Assembly (NCBI RefSeq): GCF_001468085.1
Contig: NZ_LNZB01000006.1
Span: 124,001-188,000, forward strand
DNA length: 64,000 nt
Direction of reading: 5' to 3'
From: Legionella waltersii
GTDB lineage: Bacteria > Pseudomonadota > Gammaproteobacteria > Legionellales > Legionellaceae
The position numbers and the translations under genes were made by a program. The stretch's first letter is position 1. The number at the start of each line of letters is the position of its first letter. This document shows, piece after piece, positions 18,143 to 27,532 of this stretch. The notes under the pieces are model-generated. The model was not told the DNA's origin. It saw nothing but the letters and a program-made list of their open reading frames with translations, and made no database searches.

Positions 18143-19057
18143 TTAGGAGCGGTTCGTAGTAGTTTCAACTGCCGAATTTAGTTTAAATGAATCACCGTAT
18201 CTTAAACAACGATGATTAGAGTAATTGTTGCAATTATGAGAGAAATAAAACTTTAAATTCGATACGAATATATTTTGCCCACTGTCCATGAGAAAAATCC
18301 TCTCTGGCTGTAATTGAACGTAATTTGAATCCCACAAAATTGCTTTATAATACGAACCTGCATTTGGGAAAATCCATCGATCTAAAAAGGGAAGAACTTT
18401 CTCAGGATCATTACTAAAGAAGTTCTGATAAATGTCGCTAATGAATGTTTTTTTCATTTCATAGTTGCTTTTGAAATAGAAATTACTCCTATCTTGTCGA
18501 TACTCAATAAAGGGTGGTTTATCCACATTTTTTTTAAACCCGGCTGAAATATTTAGTGCGGCAATAACTGCTCGAGCTGACTCGATTGTTAGTTTTGTTC
18601 CGAGTAAATCAGAGCCATTGTATTCATCTAAGAATTTATTCAGCTCTTCAACGGCAGTATCTGTCATTGGGTCAAAGAAGCTGCTAATTGCAAATCCGGT
18701 TGCAAAATTAGTTTCAGGATCATAGGTACAGGATATATAAGTCATGTAGCTGTATTTATCAGGGGTAATGTGTGAAATTAAACGATCCTCAACTTCTGCA
18801 AACACGCGGTCGCAATCCATGACACTTGTTTCTAAAGAGCCTGATATGCGAATTATTTGGGTTGGGTAATCTAAACTACGCGTAAATGTTTCTCCCTCTT
18901 TTAGGTGTTTAGAGTCATTGGCATAGGATTTTACTTGGGTATTTTTATTCTCCGGGGCTTTAAAAAAGATCTGGCCTTTGTTGTCATCATTTTGAATTTG
19001 GCTAAAGGCACAGCAAGGAATTAATACAAGTGGAGCGATAAACTGATGAAATCTCAT
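18143..19057 (-). CDS. Exported protein of unknown function, 304 aa
   Basis: I do not recognise the family. A signal peptide (MRFHQFIAPLVLIPCCAFSQ, cleavage near residue 19) is clear and is followed by a polar mature region. The cysteines near 80, 110, 275 and 283 could pair. The mid-region (about 130-170) contains FFDPMTDTAVEELNKFLDEY, likely helical. The C-terminus (KFYFSHNCNNYSNHRCLRYG) is aromatic and Cys-rich. The start is supported by an AAGGAG site. An exported, perhaps type II-secreted protein is a reasonable inference, but nothing gives an activity. Confidence 0.75.
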   Translation of the reverse strand: MRFHQFIAPLVLIPCCAFSQIQNDDNKGQIFFKAPENKNTQVKSYANDSKHLKEGETFTRSLDYPTQIIRISGSLETSVMDCDRVFAEVEDRLISHITPDKYSYMTYISCTYDPETNFATGFAISSFFDPMTDTAVEELNKFLDEYNGSDLLGTKLTIESARAVIAALNISAGFKKNVDKPPFIEYRQDRSNFYFKSNYEMKKTFISDIYQNFFSNDPEKVLPFLDRWIFPNAGSYYKAILWDSNYVQLQPERIFLMDSGQNIFVSNLKFYFSHNCNNYSNHRCLRYGDSFKLNSAVETTTNRS

Positions 19058-19234
19058 AGCAAACTCCTTTTATATTTTAAATTAAATCCTTTAATTTAAA
19101 GAACCACCCCATCATGGAGTAATAATGCTCGCAAATTGGTCAGACTATTTCCTAGTAAACAAGGGGTTCCATTTTTGAGTATACAATAAACCCCATGATT
19201 CGCTAGAGCATTTTAAAGAGAATTTTTGCAGTAC

Positions 19235-20332
19235 TTATAGACTTAAATGAGTACCTTGATGTGTATTTCCTGTGCCAATAGTTTGATTGTCTGGAGTAAA
19301 AATTCCATTTTTACCTAAAGAGTTGGCAATCAATTGCTCCTCTCTTCCTTTGATATAAGTTTTGCCAAGAGCGGTTGCGGTTCTTATAAAGACTAGAGGG
19401 GATGAGTTTATTAAAATTTCTTGAATGGTATCGCTATCCATAGATGGTTTATCCAATGTCATCGAAGATTTGCTATCTCTAGCTTGTAGTTCAATCGCTT
19501 TAAATATTTTCTCAGCCAGCTCTCTGAAATAATAACCATTCTTTGCGCAGATTTTTAAGCAGCGTAACGCTTTTTCGATATTTTCATTATGAAATTCATT
19601 TTCTGCTACTCTGTAAAATGAGTTATGGGCAACCTTAAACACTTGTTGTAACGTAGACATGTACCTGAATTGAACATCTTGTTTTGCTTCCGCCAAACAA
19701 TGATCAACAATGAGTTGGTGGATTTGCAGTGCTTTAGGTGATTTAGGACAGGAGTTAACTAACACAGCTATGGCATTTAAATTTTCAATGAAATTGGATC
19801 TGATCATGTGATCAAAGCAGGAGTTTATGCAATCACTATCAAGAATAACAAAATGTCTCTGTTCTAAAGTGAATTGACTACTCTGTTCAGCGTTGTTTAA
19901 ACCTCTTAAGTGTGAGTGAATTAAATTGATAACGACAGGAATTCCATTTTTATCAAGAGAGGACTCATTTAAAGAGGATAAGGAGATAGGGTAATGACTA
20001 ATTTCCCATTTACCCACTAAATCATCCCATGAAATGCTGTTAATGTATAAATACCCCCCTTCAATTGTGTATAAAATATATAATTTTGGGATTTCATTAG
20101 CTGCTTCTTTCGCTTTACTGATGACCTGATAATTGGCTTCCAGGATACTTTTACCTTGAGCTACTAAATTTTTTAATTTGAATTTAGCTTCCAAGCCTGG
20201 GGATAGAAAACGTGCGAAGAACATGAGTATTTCAGGGGTATATTTAAAGGGAATATCTAGAGTTTCCAACCATGGCACAGAGAATGATTCTGTCTTGAGA
20301 GTGGTTCGCTGATCGTCTAATTTGCTATCCAT
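19235..20332 (-). CDS. Protein of unknown function, 365 aa, effector-like
   Basis: No known domain is evident. It lacks a signal peptide. The region 45-75 (FARFLSPGLEAKFKLKNLVA) may be helical; 155-300 is helix-rich with a pattern (EKALRCLKICAKNGYYFRELAEKIFKA) that could be a helical repeat of TPR or similar type. The last 40 residues are polar and Gly/Thr/Asn-rich (GKNGIFTPDNQTIGTGNTHQ), the sort of flexible tail seen on translocated Legionella proteins, but no acidic cluster is present. The ribosome site is poor. It sits alone, divergent from prfC. Confidence 0.7.
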   Translation of the reverse strand: MDSKLDDQRTTLKTESFSVPWLETLDIPFKYTPEILMFFARFLSPGLEAKFKLKNLVAQGKSILEANYQVISKAKEAANEIPKLYILYTIEGGYLYINSISWDDLVGKWEISHYPISLSSLNESSLDKNGIPVVINLIHSHLRGLNNAEQSSQFTLEQRHFVILDSDCINSCFDHMIRSNFIENLNAIAVLVNSCPKSPKALQIHQLIVDHCLAEAKQDVQFRYMSTLQQVFKVAHNSFYRVAENEFHNENIEKALRCLKICAKNGYYFRELAEKIFKAIELQARDSKSSMTLDKPSMDSDTIQEILINSSPLVFIRTATALGKTYIKGREEQLIANSLGKNGIFTPDNQTIGTGNTHQGTHLSL

Positions 20333-20568
20333 AATGTGTTATAACTCGATAATAAAAGTAAAAGAGGTGGATTTTTTTAGAGAACATTATGAGGTTATTT
20401 TGGACACAATGCAATAAAAGACATAAATAAGAACAGATAGGGCATAATATGAGCCTCTTCTTGTTGATAAGTACTCGGGTTTAATGCATTATTCATATTA
20501 AAATTGTTTGATCTGCGCTTTTCGCTTACAATTCAAAATTAAATCGATACTGGTAATCTGAGAAACTC

Positions 20569-22149
20569 ATGTCTGATTTCTACCAAGACTTCAATAAGAG
20601 AAGAACCTTTGCAATTATTTCGCATCCTGATGCAGGTAAAACGACCGTCACTGAAAAGTTACTTCTATTTGGGGGAGCTATTCAGTTGGCTGGCACTGTA
20701 AAAGGTCGTAAAGCAGATAGGCATGCCACTTCAGATTGGATGGAAATGGAAAAGGAAAGAGGAATCTCCATCACAACTTCGGTCATGCAATTTATCCATA
20801 ATCGCCATGTCATGAATTTGTTGGATACGCCTGGACATGAAGATTTTTCTGAAGATACCTATCGTACACTAACCGCGGTAGACTCCGCCTTAATGGTCAT
20901 CGATGTGGCCAAAGGTGTGGAGGACAGAACAGTAAAACTCATGGAAGTGTGTCGACTTCGTGATACCCCTATTATGACCTTTATTAACAAATTGGATAGG
21001 GAAGGGCGGGAGCCTATTGATCTATTGGACGAAGTGGAATCTGTTTTAGGTATACAGTGTGCACCCATCACTTGGCCAGTAGGCATGGGTAAACGATTTA
21101 AGGGAATCTACCATCGTTATCAGGACATCGTGTATTTGTACCAACAAGGTTTGAATGCTAAAAAGCAAGAGGCGACCCAAATAAAGGGTATAGATAATCC
21201 TGAATTGGATGAATTGCTTGGAGATAGCGCACAGGAATTAAGAGAAGAAATTGAGCTGGTTAAAGGGGCCTCCCATGAGTTTAACCTACGAGACTATTTA
21301 GCAGGGAAAATGACTCCAGTCTATTTTGGTTCAGCCATCAATAACTTTGGCATCAAAGAGCTTTTGGATGACTTTGTTGAATATGCCCCAGGTCCTCAGG
21401 CAAGAAAAACAATAGAGCGCATTGTCCAACCCAATGAAGATGCCTTTACAGGCTTTGTATTTAAAATTCAAGCGAACATGGATCCTAAGCACCGCGATAG
21501 AATCGCCTTTGTCCGAGTATGTTCTGGCTCATACAAAAAGGGAATGAAGTTGAATCACTTACGCATAGGCAAGGAAATTCAAATTGCAAATGCCCTCACT
21601 TTTATGGCGGGTGACCGTTCTCATACTGAATTGGCTTTAGCTGGAGACATTATTGGTTTGCACAATCACGGTACAATTCGAATTGGTGATACATTTACTC
21701 AAGGAGAGCTATTAAAGTTTACAGGAATTCCAAACTTTGCACCTGAATTGTTTCGCTTGGTGCGCTTAAAAGATCCACTCAAGAGTAAAGCCTTATTAAA
21801 AGGATTGATTGAGTTATCTGAAGAGGGTGCAACGCAGGTATTTAGGCCATTGAACAGCAATCAATTGATATTAGGGGCTGTAGGTGTTTTGCAATTTGAT
21901 GTGGTAGCGCATCGATTGAAGCATGAATACAAGGTTGATTGTATCTACGAATCAGTCAATGTAACTAGTGCACGCTGGGTCTATTCTGATGATGACAAGG
22001 CCATGAGTGAGTTTAAAATAAAAGCGCACGATAATTTAGCATTGGATGGTGGCGATATGCTCATGTATTTAGCCCCAACTAGAGTTAATTTGACAATGGC
22101 CGAAGAACGATATCCAAAGATCAAGTTTTGTGCTACCAGAGAACACTAG
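20569..22149 (+). CDS. prfC: Peptide chain release factor 3
   Basis: A translational GTPase that removes RF1 and RF2 from the ribosome after termination. G1 is [15 protein letters not shown] (about 17-31), the switch I region [16 protein letters not shown] is typical, G3 is DTPGHEDF (about 87-94) and G4 is FINKLDREG (about 141-149). The length of 526 aa matches E. coli RF3 (529), and the extended C-terminal region ([15 protein letters not shown]) separates it from EF-G. It is monocistronic and divergent from the orphan gene to its left. Confidence 0.97.
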   Translation: MSDFYQDFNKRRTFAIISHPDAGKTTVTEKLLLFGGAIQLAGTVKGRKADRHATSDWMEMEKERGISITTSVMQFIHNRHVMNLLDTPGHEDFSEDTYRTLTAVDSALMVIDVAKGVEDRTVKLMEVCRLRDTPIMTFINKLDREGREPIDLLDEVESVLGIQCAPITWPVGMGKRFKGIYHRYQDIVYLYQQGLNAKKQEATQIKGIDNPELDELLGDSAQELREEIELVKGASHEFNLRDYLAGKMTPVYFGSAINNFGIKELLDDFVEYAPGPQARKTIERIVQPNEDAFTGFVFKIQANMDPKHRDRIAFVRVCSGSYKKGMKLNHLRIGKEIQIANALTFMAGDRSHTELALAGDIIGLHNHGTIRIGDTFTQGELLKFTGIPNFAPELFRLVRLKDPLKSKALLKGLIELSEEGATQVFRPLNSNQLILGAVGVLQFDVVAHRLKHEYKVDCIYESVNVTSARWVYSDDDKAMSEFKIKAHDNLALDGGDMLMYLAPTRVNLTMAEERYPKIKFCATREH

Positions 22150-22213
22150 CACAAAGTGGGTTAGCTAAACAAAGTACAGCCCACGTAAAGACTGGTATTC
22201 TTGCTTTGTTTAA

Positions 22214-22296
22214 ACGCTTCCTTACGGTCGCAGCTCGGTTTATTCAGTATAATCTGTGCTATCACAGTTCTAATCCGAGCCACCGTAAGGAAGCGT
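22214..22296. repeat. Dispersed palindromic repeat, complete copy
   Basis: The left arm starts at 22215 (CGCTTCCTTACGGTCGCAGC, then TCGG). The right arm (22275-22295) starts CCGAGCCACCGTAAGGAAGC. The arms are 14 bp of exact complement plus an inner match with a three-base length difference, around a ~36-base loop. It sits between the convergent prfC and small secreted-protein genes and shares its arm with copies at 10453, 39200 and three halves. Confidence 0.8.
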
Positions 22297-22326
22297 AAAT
22301 CTTTATGCCTGGTTATATCTCAAGTT

Positions 22327-22710
22327 CTACGCCACACAAATCGCCTTTAAAGTATGTGCCCCAATGTTAGTGATTTGAACTTTTGCACCAGCCTCAGCAC
22401 TAATCTTTAAAATGTCCCCATTATGAACAGTAACCTTTAAAGTTTCTCCTTTTGATAGGGGTATTCCATTGACTTTGCCACGTTTTAGAAGAGCCTCAGT
22501 AAACATTTCATTCGATGAGTCTTCGCTGTAGATTTTACATTCAGCACTCACTTCCCAATACAAGTAATTCACGAACACCTGAGGTTGATTAGGTTGAAAT
22601 TCATACTCTAAAGTAACTCCTGGTACAAGGTTATGGGTAGGTAGAGAATACGTACTCGTGGAAATAGATGCCGCTGCAAATAATAAGGTAAAGCCGATTT
22701 TTCGTAACAT
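22327..22710 (-). CDS. Small exported protein of unknown function
   Basis: A 127-residue protein with a clear signal peptide (about 1-22, cleaving after STYS). The mature part is predicted to be all-beta: alternating short hydrophobic strands such as PQVFVNYLYWEVSAECKIYS and GETLKVTVHNGDILKISAEA. Two cysteines (about 57 and 125) could form a disulfide linking the ends. The start has a GGAGGC site. I cannot name the family. An exported beta-sandwich of unknown role is all that can be supported. Confidence 0.75.
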   Translation of the reverse strand: MLRKIGFTLLFAAASISTSTYSLPTHNLVPGVTLEYEFQPNQPQVFVNYLYWEVSAECKIYSEDSSNEMFTEALLKRGKVNGIPLSKGETLKVTVHNGDILKISAEAGAKVQITNIGAHTLKAICVA

Positions 22711-22840
22711 AGATGCCTCCAGCGTGAAAAATTAACGGGCTAAGATACATTTATTTTGCTTGCTTGGCAAATTCTGAGGCATTTGCGCTTGGTTGGACGG
22801 GCACCCACCCCTGGTCTTATTTTTTTTCTATTTCATAGGG

Positions 22841-24238
22841 TCATAGCTCTCCTAGTGCCTTTGCAATGGATTCAGTCATTGATTTCGCGTCTCCGAAAAG
22901 CATATAGGTGTTATCGTGGTAGAACAGATCGTTTTCAACCCCAGCATATCCTGGTGATAGGCTGCGTTTAACAAATAATACATTTCGAGCCTTTTCAACT
23001 TCAAGAACAGGCATACCATAGATTGGTGACTTAGGATCTGTTTTGGCTGCAGGGTTGGTGATGTCATTCGCACCTATAACAAAGGCTACATCGGAGGTAG
23101 CAAAATCTCTATTTATTTCACTTTGTTCAAAAACTCGGTCATAGGGAATGTTTGCCTCTGCTAGTAGGACATTCATGTGTCCTGGCATGCGCCCAGCAAC
23201 CGGATGTATTGCAAATCGGACTTTTATAGATTTTGATTCAAGAGCATCAACTAACTCTTTAACGGCATGCTGCGCATGAGCTACAGCCATTCCATAACCA
23301 GGAACAATGATCACGTCTTTTGCATTGCTCAATAGAAAGGCAGCGTCCTCACCATTGGCTTGTCTTACTTGACGTGTTTCATGTGAGAGCTGTCCTTGAG
23401 TGCTGGTGCTTGAACTGCTAATTCCACCAAAAATGACATTAAATATGGATCTGTTCATACCAACGCACATGATGTAACTAAGAATAGCTCCGCTTGCGCC
23501 AACTAAGGCACCTGTAATCACTAGTAGATGATTGCTTAGGGTAAATCCAATGCCTGCTGCAGCCCAACCAGAATACGAATTAAGCATGGAGATAACAACA
23601 GGCATATCAGCACCACCAATTGGGATAATGAGCATCACTCCCAGTAGAAAAGACAATGCAGCTAAAGCAGCAAACACGGCAGCATGTTGAGTACTCACAA
23701 ATAAACCAAACAACACGAGCAAGGATAGCGCTATGAGTAAATTAACAAAATTTTGCCCTGCAAAGCGAATGGGTATTCCAGACATGATCCCTTGTAATTT
23801 CAAGAAAGCAATAACAGACCCTGAAAAAGTAATTGCTCCGATAATTAGACCTAAGCTCATTTCTACAAGACTAGAAGTCTCTATATTTCCGGGTTCACCA
23901 ATCATAAAAGAGTGGGGCGATAAAAAGGCGCAATAGGCTACTAACACGGCTGCCATCCCCACTAATGAGTGGAAGGCTGCAACTAACTGTGGTATTGCAG
24001 TCATGTTTATTTTTAAAGCAATCACAGTGCCTATAACACCTCCCGCCGCTATAAGGCTTATTAAAATAAGATGATGATAAGTGCTTGGCATTAAAAGTGT
24101 TGAGCCAACAGCTAGAGCCATTCCTATGATTCCAAGAAGGTTCCCTCTTCTTGAAGTCGCTGGGCTAGCCAGACCTTTTAGCGCTAATATAAAGCAAATG
24201 GCGGCGAGTAGATAAAACAAGGGTACAGTTGAATTCAT
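22841..24238 (-). CDS. pntB: NAD(P) transhydrogenase subunit beta
   Basis: Membrane and NADP(H)-binding subunit of the proton-pumping transhydrogenase, which reduces NADP+ with NADH using proton-motive force. About nine membrane spans occupy residues 1-270. The NADP domain III follows, with VIIVPGYGMAVAHAQH (about 311-326) and the conserved FVIGANDITNPAA (about 386-398) and KRSLSPGYAGVENDLF (about 425-440). At 465 aa it equals E. coli PntB (462). It ends the three-gene pnt operon, 24 bases after the small subunit. Confidence 0.96.
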   Translation of the reverse strand: MNSTVPLFYLLAAICFILALKGLASPATSRRGNLLGIIGMALAVGSTLLMPSTYHHLILISLIAAGGVIGTVIALKINMTAIPQLVAAFHSLVGMAAVLVAYCAFLSPHSFMIGEPGNIETSSLVEMSLGLIIGAITFSGSVIAFLKLQGIMSGIPIRFAGQNFVNLLIALSLLVLFGLFVSTQHAAVFAALAALSFLLGVMLIIPIGGADMPVVISMLNSYSGWAAAGIGFTLSNHLLVITGALVGASGAILSYIMCVGMNRSIFNVIFGGISSSSTSTQGQLSHETRQVRQANGEDAAFLLSNAKDVIIVPGYGMAVAHAQHAVKELVDALESKSIKVRFAIHPVAGRMPGHMNVLLAEANIPYDRVFEQSEINRDFATSDVAFVIGANDITNPAAKTDPKSPIYGMPVLEVEKARNVLFVKRSLSPGYAGVENDLFYHDNTYMLFGDAKSMTESIAKALGEL

Positions 24239-24261
24239 TACCGGGTCCTTTCTTTAATTCA

Positions 24262-24558
24262 TTATTTTTTATACATACGCAACATACGTTGGGTCACGAC
24301 AAATCCACCAAAAATGTTGATTGAAGTGATAAATATTGCTATTCCACCCAACCAAGTTATGTGGCCTATAAGTTGATTTCCTGCGGCTATTAATGCGCCA
24401 AGAATGATAATACTCGAGATGGCATTAGTCACTGACATGAGAGGGGTATGCAGAGCAGGTGTGACCTTCCAAACTACGTAATATCCAACAAAGCAGGCCA
24501 GTACAAAAATGGTTAAGATGGTGATATATGGATTACTCAGGGTGGTTGCTTCAGGCAT
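24262..24558 (-). CDS. pntAB: NAD(P) transhydrogenase subunit alpha, part 2
   Basis: The small membrane part of the alpha subunit, about three to four spans in 98 residues. I place the start at the ATG giving MPEATTLSN, because a strong AAGGAG site lies seven bases before it; a longer frame begins eight codons earlier without such a site. The segment GYYVVWKVTPALHTPLMSVT and the final GGFVVTQRMLRMYKK are characteristic. In E. coli this part is fused to the NAD domain, but here it is separate, as in Rhodospirillum. It overlaps the upstream gene by eight bases. Confidence 0.93.
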   Translation of the reverse strand: MPEATTLSNPYITILTIFVLACFVGYYVVWKVTPALHTPLMSVTNAISSIIILGALIAAGNQLIGHITWLGGIAIFITSINIFGGFVVTQRMLRMYKK

Positions 24559-25684
24559 TTTGCTTCTCCTTGGTCTTGTCAAAAGGCATGTAGGAGCCTT
24601 TATTGCAAATCATTGCTTGCTGGATTATTTCATCATCTGGATTAAAAGCAATTTCAGGAGCTGACTTTGCTAATAAACTGATGAGATGAATTAGGTTATT
24701 TGCATACAGTTCACTAGAAGTAGTCGGAATTTGTCCGGCCATATTACTTGTTCCTATGATCGTGACTTCTCCGTGTTTGATGCTTTGATCTTTAACACTT
24801 AGTTCGCAATTACCTCCTCGAGATGTTGCTAGATCAACAATGATAGAGCCCGGCTTCATTTCTTCTACTGTTGCTTTATACAATAAGGTAGGGGCTGGTC
24901 TTCCTGGAATGAGAGCCGTAGAAATGACAATGTCTGACATTCTTGCGTATTTGTCTATCAGAGCAGATTGAAGTTTTTTATATTCTTCACTGGTTTCTGA
25001 TGCATAACCCCCAGCAGTTTCACTGTCTTGCTCCTGAGCCACTTCAATAAATTCAGCACCTAAGCTTTCCACTTGCTCCTTAGCTGCACGCCTAACGTCA
25101 AAGGCATACACAACAGCACCTAAGCGTTTGGCAGTAGCAATCGCTTGTAAACCAGCGACTCCAGCTCCCAAAATAAGTACTTTCGCCGGTTGAATCATAC
25201 CTGCTGCTGTCATCATCATTGGAATGGCTCTATGGTATTGGGACGCTGCTTCGATAACGGCTCTGTACCCTGCGAGGTTGGCTTGCGAAGATAAGCTATC
25301 CATACTTTGGGCTCTGCTTATTCTTGGAATCAGGTTCATGGAAAATAGAGAAATTTGATGTTCTATACTCCACTTAACAAGCTCGTTTTCTGGCTGATTA
25401 TCAATGTGTGCTATCACAACAGCCTCTTTTGCTAAACCATCAAGGTGTTTAGGTTTTGGCTCATTAACAGCCAACAAGATTTGGGTTTGTTTAAGCAGAT
25501 CCTGACGTTTATCAAAAACAGTAGCACCTACTTTTTCATAAGCATCATCATGAAAATCCGATTTTAGCCCGGCATTTTTTTCGATACCTACTTGAAATCC
25601 TAATTTTATGTATTGTTTTGCAGTATTTGGAGTAATAGATACGCGTGTTTCTGAACCATCTTCGAGTATAGTTCCAATCATCAT
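24551..25684 (-). CDS. pntAA: NAD(P) transhydrogenase subunit alpha, part 1
   Basis: The soluble NAD(H)-binding domain I of transhydrogenase. The Rossmann motif is VLILGAGVAGLQAIATAKRLGAVVYAFDVR (visible from about 168), and the mobile-loop Tyr region is present near residue 230-250. The substrate-site segment SRAQSMDSLSSQANLAGYRAV (about 124-144), including the Arg and Gln used in hydride transfer, is conserved. The length of 377 aa suits the split form. The ATG follows AAGGATTTTCACA. It heads the pnt operon; a hairpin terminator for the gene upstream lies at 25773-25803. Confidence 0.95.
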   Translation of the reverse strand: MMIGTILEDGSETRVSITPNTAKQYIKLGFQVGIEKNAGLKSDFHDDAYEKVGATVFDKRQDLLKQTQILLAVNEPKPKHLDGLAKEAVVIAHIDNQPENELVKWSIEHQISLFSMNLIPRISRAQSMDSLSSQANLAGYRAVIEAASQYHRAIPMMMTAAGMIQPAKVLILGAGVAGLQAIATAKRLGAVVYAFDVRRAAKEQVESLGAEFIEVAQEQDSETAGGYASETSEEYKKLQSALIDKYARMSDIVISTALIPGRPAPTLLYKATVEEMKPGSIIVDLATSRGGNCELSVKDQSIKHGEVTIIGTSNMAGQIPTTSSELYANNLIHLISLLAKSAPEIAFNPDDEIIQQAMICNKGSYMPFDKTKEKQNA

Positions 25685-26046
25685 TGTGAAAATCCTTTTA
25701 TTGCTTAGGTGAGAATTATCCCAGTTTATTCAGCATAGTTTTCACTTACATGGCGTGTCAAGATAGGACCATAAAAAATGGTGCTAAAGAGCACCATTTT
25801 TTAATTCAAAGGATTAGACAGTAAAATTGTATACAGTCCTATGTAACTAGGTGGATTCCTCCGGAGTGCTTTTGGCTTCTTAGTAGGCTCTAAGCTTGCT
25901 CACCACACTCTCAATCTGGCTTCCATGATTTTACTGTTGGCTGAACAATATTTACCGTCTATGTCACAATATTAGTCTAATAGTACAAGTAATTCCAATC
26001 TACTTTGCAGATATTTTGCAAAATTATAGTTAAGAAATCATCTCGC
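25685..26046. other. 362-base gap upstream of the pnt operon
   Basis: Holds the pnt promoter region and a hairpin terminator (listed separately). The part from about 25840 to 26040 has no repeat, RNA gene or frame longer than 20 codons that I can support. Confidence 0.5.
25773..25803 (-). terminator. Rho-independent terminator
   Basis: AAAAATGGTGCT and AGCACCATTTTTT flank an AAAG loop. The A-run and T-run on both sides make it work in either direction. On the minus strand it would end transcription of the CAP-domain gene (26047-26604) before the pnt operon. Confidence 0.8.
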
Positions 26047-26604
26047 TTAGCCACGTCTTGTCCATGGGGCACCACGTAGTAGGGAGCTAAAGGGTTTTCT
26101 GGAGGCGTAAATAGTATTGCCATGGGTGTTAAGGAATATTTGAGTAAAATAAATTTTACCTCGCTTATCTCGGGCTATACCAATCCCTGTCAGATCATAA
26201 TTTCCATCTATATTTCTCTTGTGTCCGGGGCTTAATAGCCAATTTTTTACTACGTCTCTAGCATTTTTATAATTGTAGGCAACATTTTCTGCGCCGGCTC
26301 CTGAGTCTTTTATTTGCGAGTGCAAGCGATTGATTCTAGCTTCAAAATAGCTATGGCCAAAGGGGATTTTATGGCTTGCCATGTCCATGGAGTGTTTCTT
26401 AGCCTCATTGACCATTTTGTTGTTCATTGCTAGAGGTCTTAAACCATGTTGTTGCCGGTATTGATTGATATAAATGAGTATTTCATTCTGAATCGCTGAA
26501 TCACTAGTCGTTTTTGAAGTAGGGGGGGTTGCATGAAGTGCTTGAATAATTCCACAAAGCAGAATAGGCAACATGAGTATTACAAGAGTTATTTTTCTGT
26601 TCAT
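26047..26604 (-). CDS. Exported CAP/SCP-domain protein
   Basis: A CAP-superfamily (SCP/PR-1-like, YkwD type) protein exported by an N-terminal signal peptide (MNRKITLVILMLPILLCGII, cleavage near ALHA). The domain signature is visible: LIYINQYRQQHGLRPLAMN, MVNEAKKHSMDMASHKIPFGHS with the His, then AENVAYNYKNARDVVKNWLLSPGHKRNI, and GIGIARDKRGKIYFTQIF at the end. CAP proteins are found outside the cell and their bacterial function is poorly known. The start is set at the ATG with an AAGGAAA site; the in-frame extension of 27 codons runs into the mobile element at 26630 and is not real. Length 185 aa. Confidence 0.9.
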   Translation of the reverse strand: MNRKITLVILMLPILLCGIIQALHATPPTSKTTSDSAIQNEILIYINQYRQQHGLRPLAMNNKMVNEAKKHSMDMASHKIPFGHSYFEARINRLHSQIKDSGAGAENVAYNYKNARDVVKNWLLSPGHKRNIDGNYDLTGIGIARDKRGKIYFTQIFLNTHGNTIYASRKPFSSLLRGAPWTRRG

Positions 26605-26629
26605 TAGGTTTCCTTCATTGCTATTAGAA

Positions 26630-26753
26630 CAGGACTTACGCAAAACCCTGATCTCTTCGCCAAAAAATGGTTTGAATTCGGTCATTTAGTTTATCTAAAC
26701 TCCCTCATTCAAACCATTGTTTGCCTCGACCTCAGGTTTTTTCGTAAGTCCCG
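26630..26753. mobile_element. 124-bp MITE-like element, copy A
   Basis: Terminal inverted repeats CAGGACTTACG and CGTAAGTCCCG bound exactly 124 bp, flanked by TAGAA on both sides (26625-26629 and 26754-26758), a 5-bp target duplication. Inside, ATGGTTTGAAT and its exact complement surround a conserved centre containing TTTAGTTTATCTAAA, itself a small hairpin. There is no coding capacity. Copy B at 49957-50080 has the same length and centre but different inner arms. Inserted 25 bases upstream of the CAP gene. Confidence 0.88.
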
Positions 26754-26820
26754 TAGAAAAAAAATGAGCTGAATGGTTACCAAAAATCACCAGTTTGTCC
26801 AGCATTTGGATTAAATTAGA

Positions 26821-27462
26821 TCAGATATTAACCGTTAAGCCTAGCAAAAAGCCATGTAAGATAGGAATATTGGATACGCTTCCTCTTCTCGTTTCAAAGT
26901 TAATTTTTAAATTGGGATCACTCCCATAAACCCCTTGGTATAGAAGATTTAAACTAGCTAGAGCTGTAATAGGATATCCAAAACCTGCTTGAATCTCTCC
27001 CGCAAGTTGAGATAGGTTATTGACTGGATTGATAGGAACTTTCCAATGGCGGTAAGCAAGGCCACCCTTCATTTGAGCAAAAAAAGAACTACCGAACAGA
27101 GGATTACTTTTAGCGGTTACCAATAAATCCAGCATAGGGCCTAGATTTGATTTAATAGGCGGTAGCCATCCTAGAACAGATAACGTTTCTTCAGGAATGT
27201 TCAAACGCATTCTATTGCCATTTTGAATACCGAATTCCACGCCAAGAGCGATATCACCACTCAGGCCCAATTCATTTCCTAGAGCTAAACGTGCAAGTAC
27301 ATTTTGACTATCGTGATTATGAACTCGTTGATAAGTTCCATGACCGAAACTAGCGGTGATTGTCCAGGGTTGATCTTGTGATGTGGCTTCGATAAATCCA
27401 TCAGCAAATAGATTGAAAGAAATTAAAACCCCTATTGATATTGATTGTAATTTTGATTTCAT
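26821..27462 (-). CDS. Putative outer-membrane beta-barrel protein
   Basis: A 213-residue exported protein with a signal peptide (MKSKLQSISIGVLISFNLFA, about 1-20). The mature sequence alternates short amphipathic strands separated by turns (PWTITASFGHGTYQ, ARLALGNELGLSG, IALGVEFGIQNG, PLFGSSFFAQMKGGLAYRHW, AGEIQAGFGYPI) and ends LHGFLLGLTVNI, with a C-terminal pattern usual for small outer-membrane barrels. No family is recognised; it resembles the OmpW or OmpA-like eight-strand class in general layout only. It lies between the MITE and tRNA-Ser. Confidence 0.7.
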   Translation of the reverse strand: MKSKLQSISIGVLISFNLFADGFIEATSQDQPWTITASFGHGTYQRVHNHDSQNVLARLALGNELGLSGDIALGVEFGIQNGNRMRLNIPEETLSVLGWLPPIKSNLGPMLDLLVTAKSNPLFGSSFFAQMKGGLAYRHWKVPINPVNNLSQLAGEIQAGFGYPITALASLNLLYQGVYGSDPNLKINFETRRGSVSNIPILHGFLLGLTVNI

Positions 27463-27532
27463 CTTTCAAATCCCTAAAAGAATTGCTTGATTCTGAAAGT
27501 GCTAGTAATAAACCGTGCTAGGAACTGTAGTC

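Noticed and set aside
26605..26685. 27-codon N-terminal extension of the CAP-domain protein
   Set aside because: It runs into the MITE and precedes an intact signal peptide with a good ribosome site, so it is an artefact of the element.
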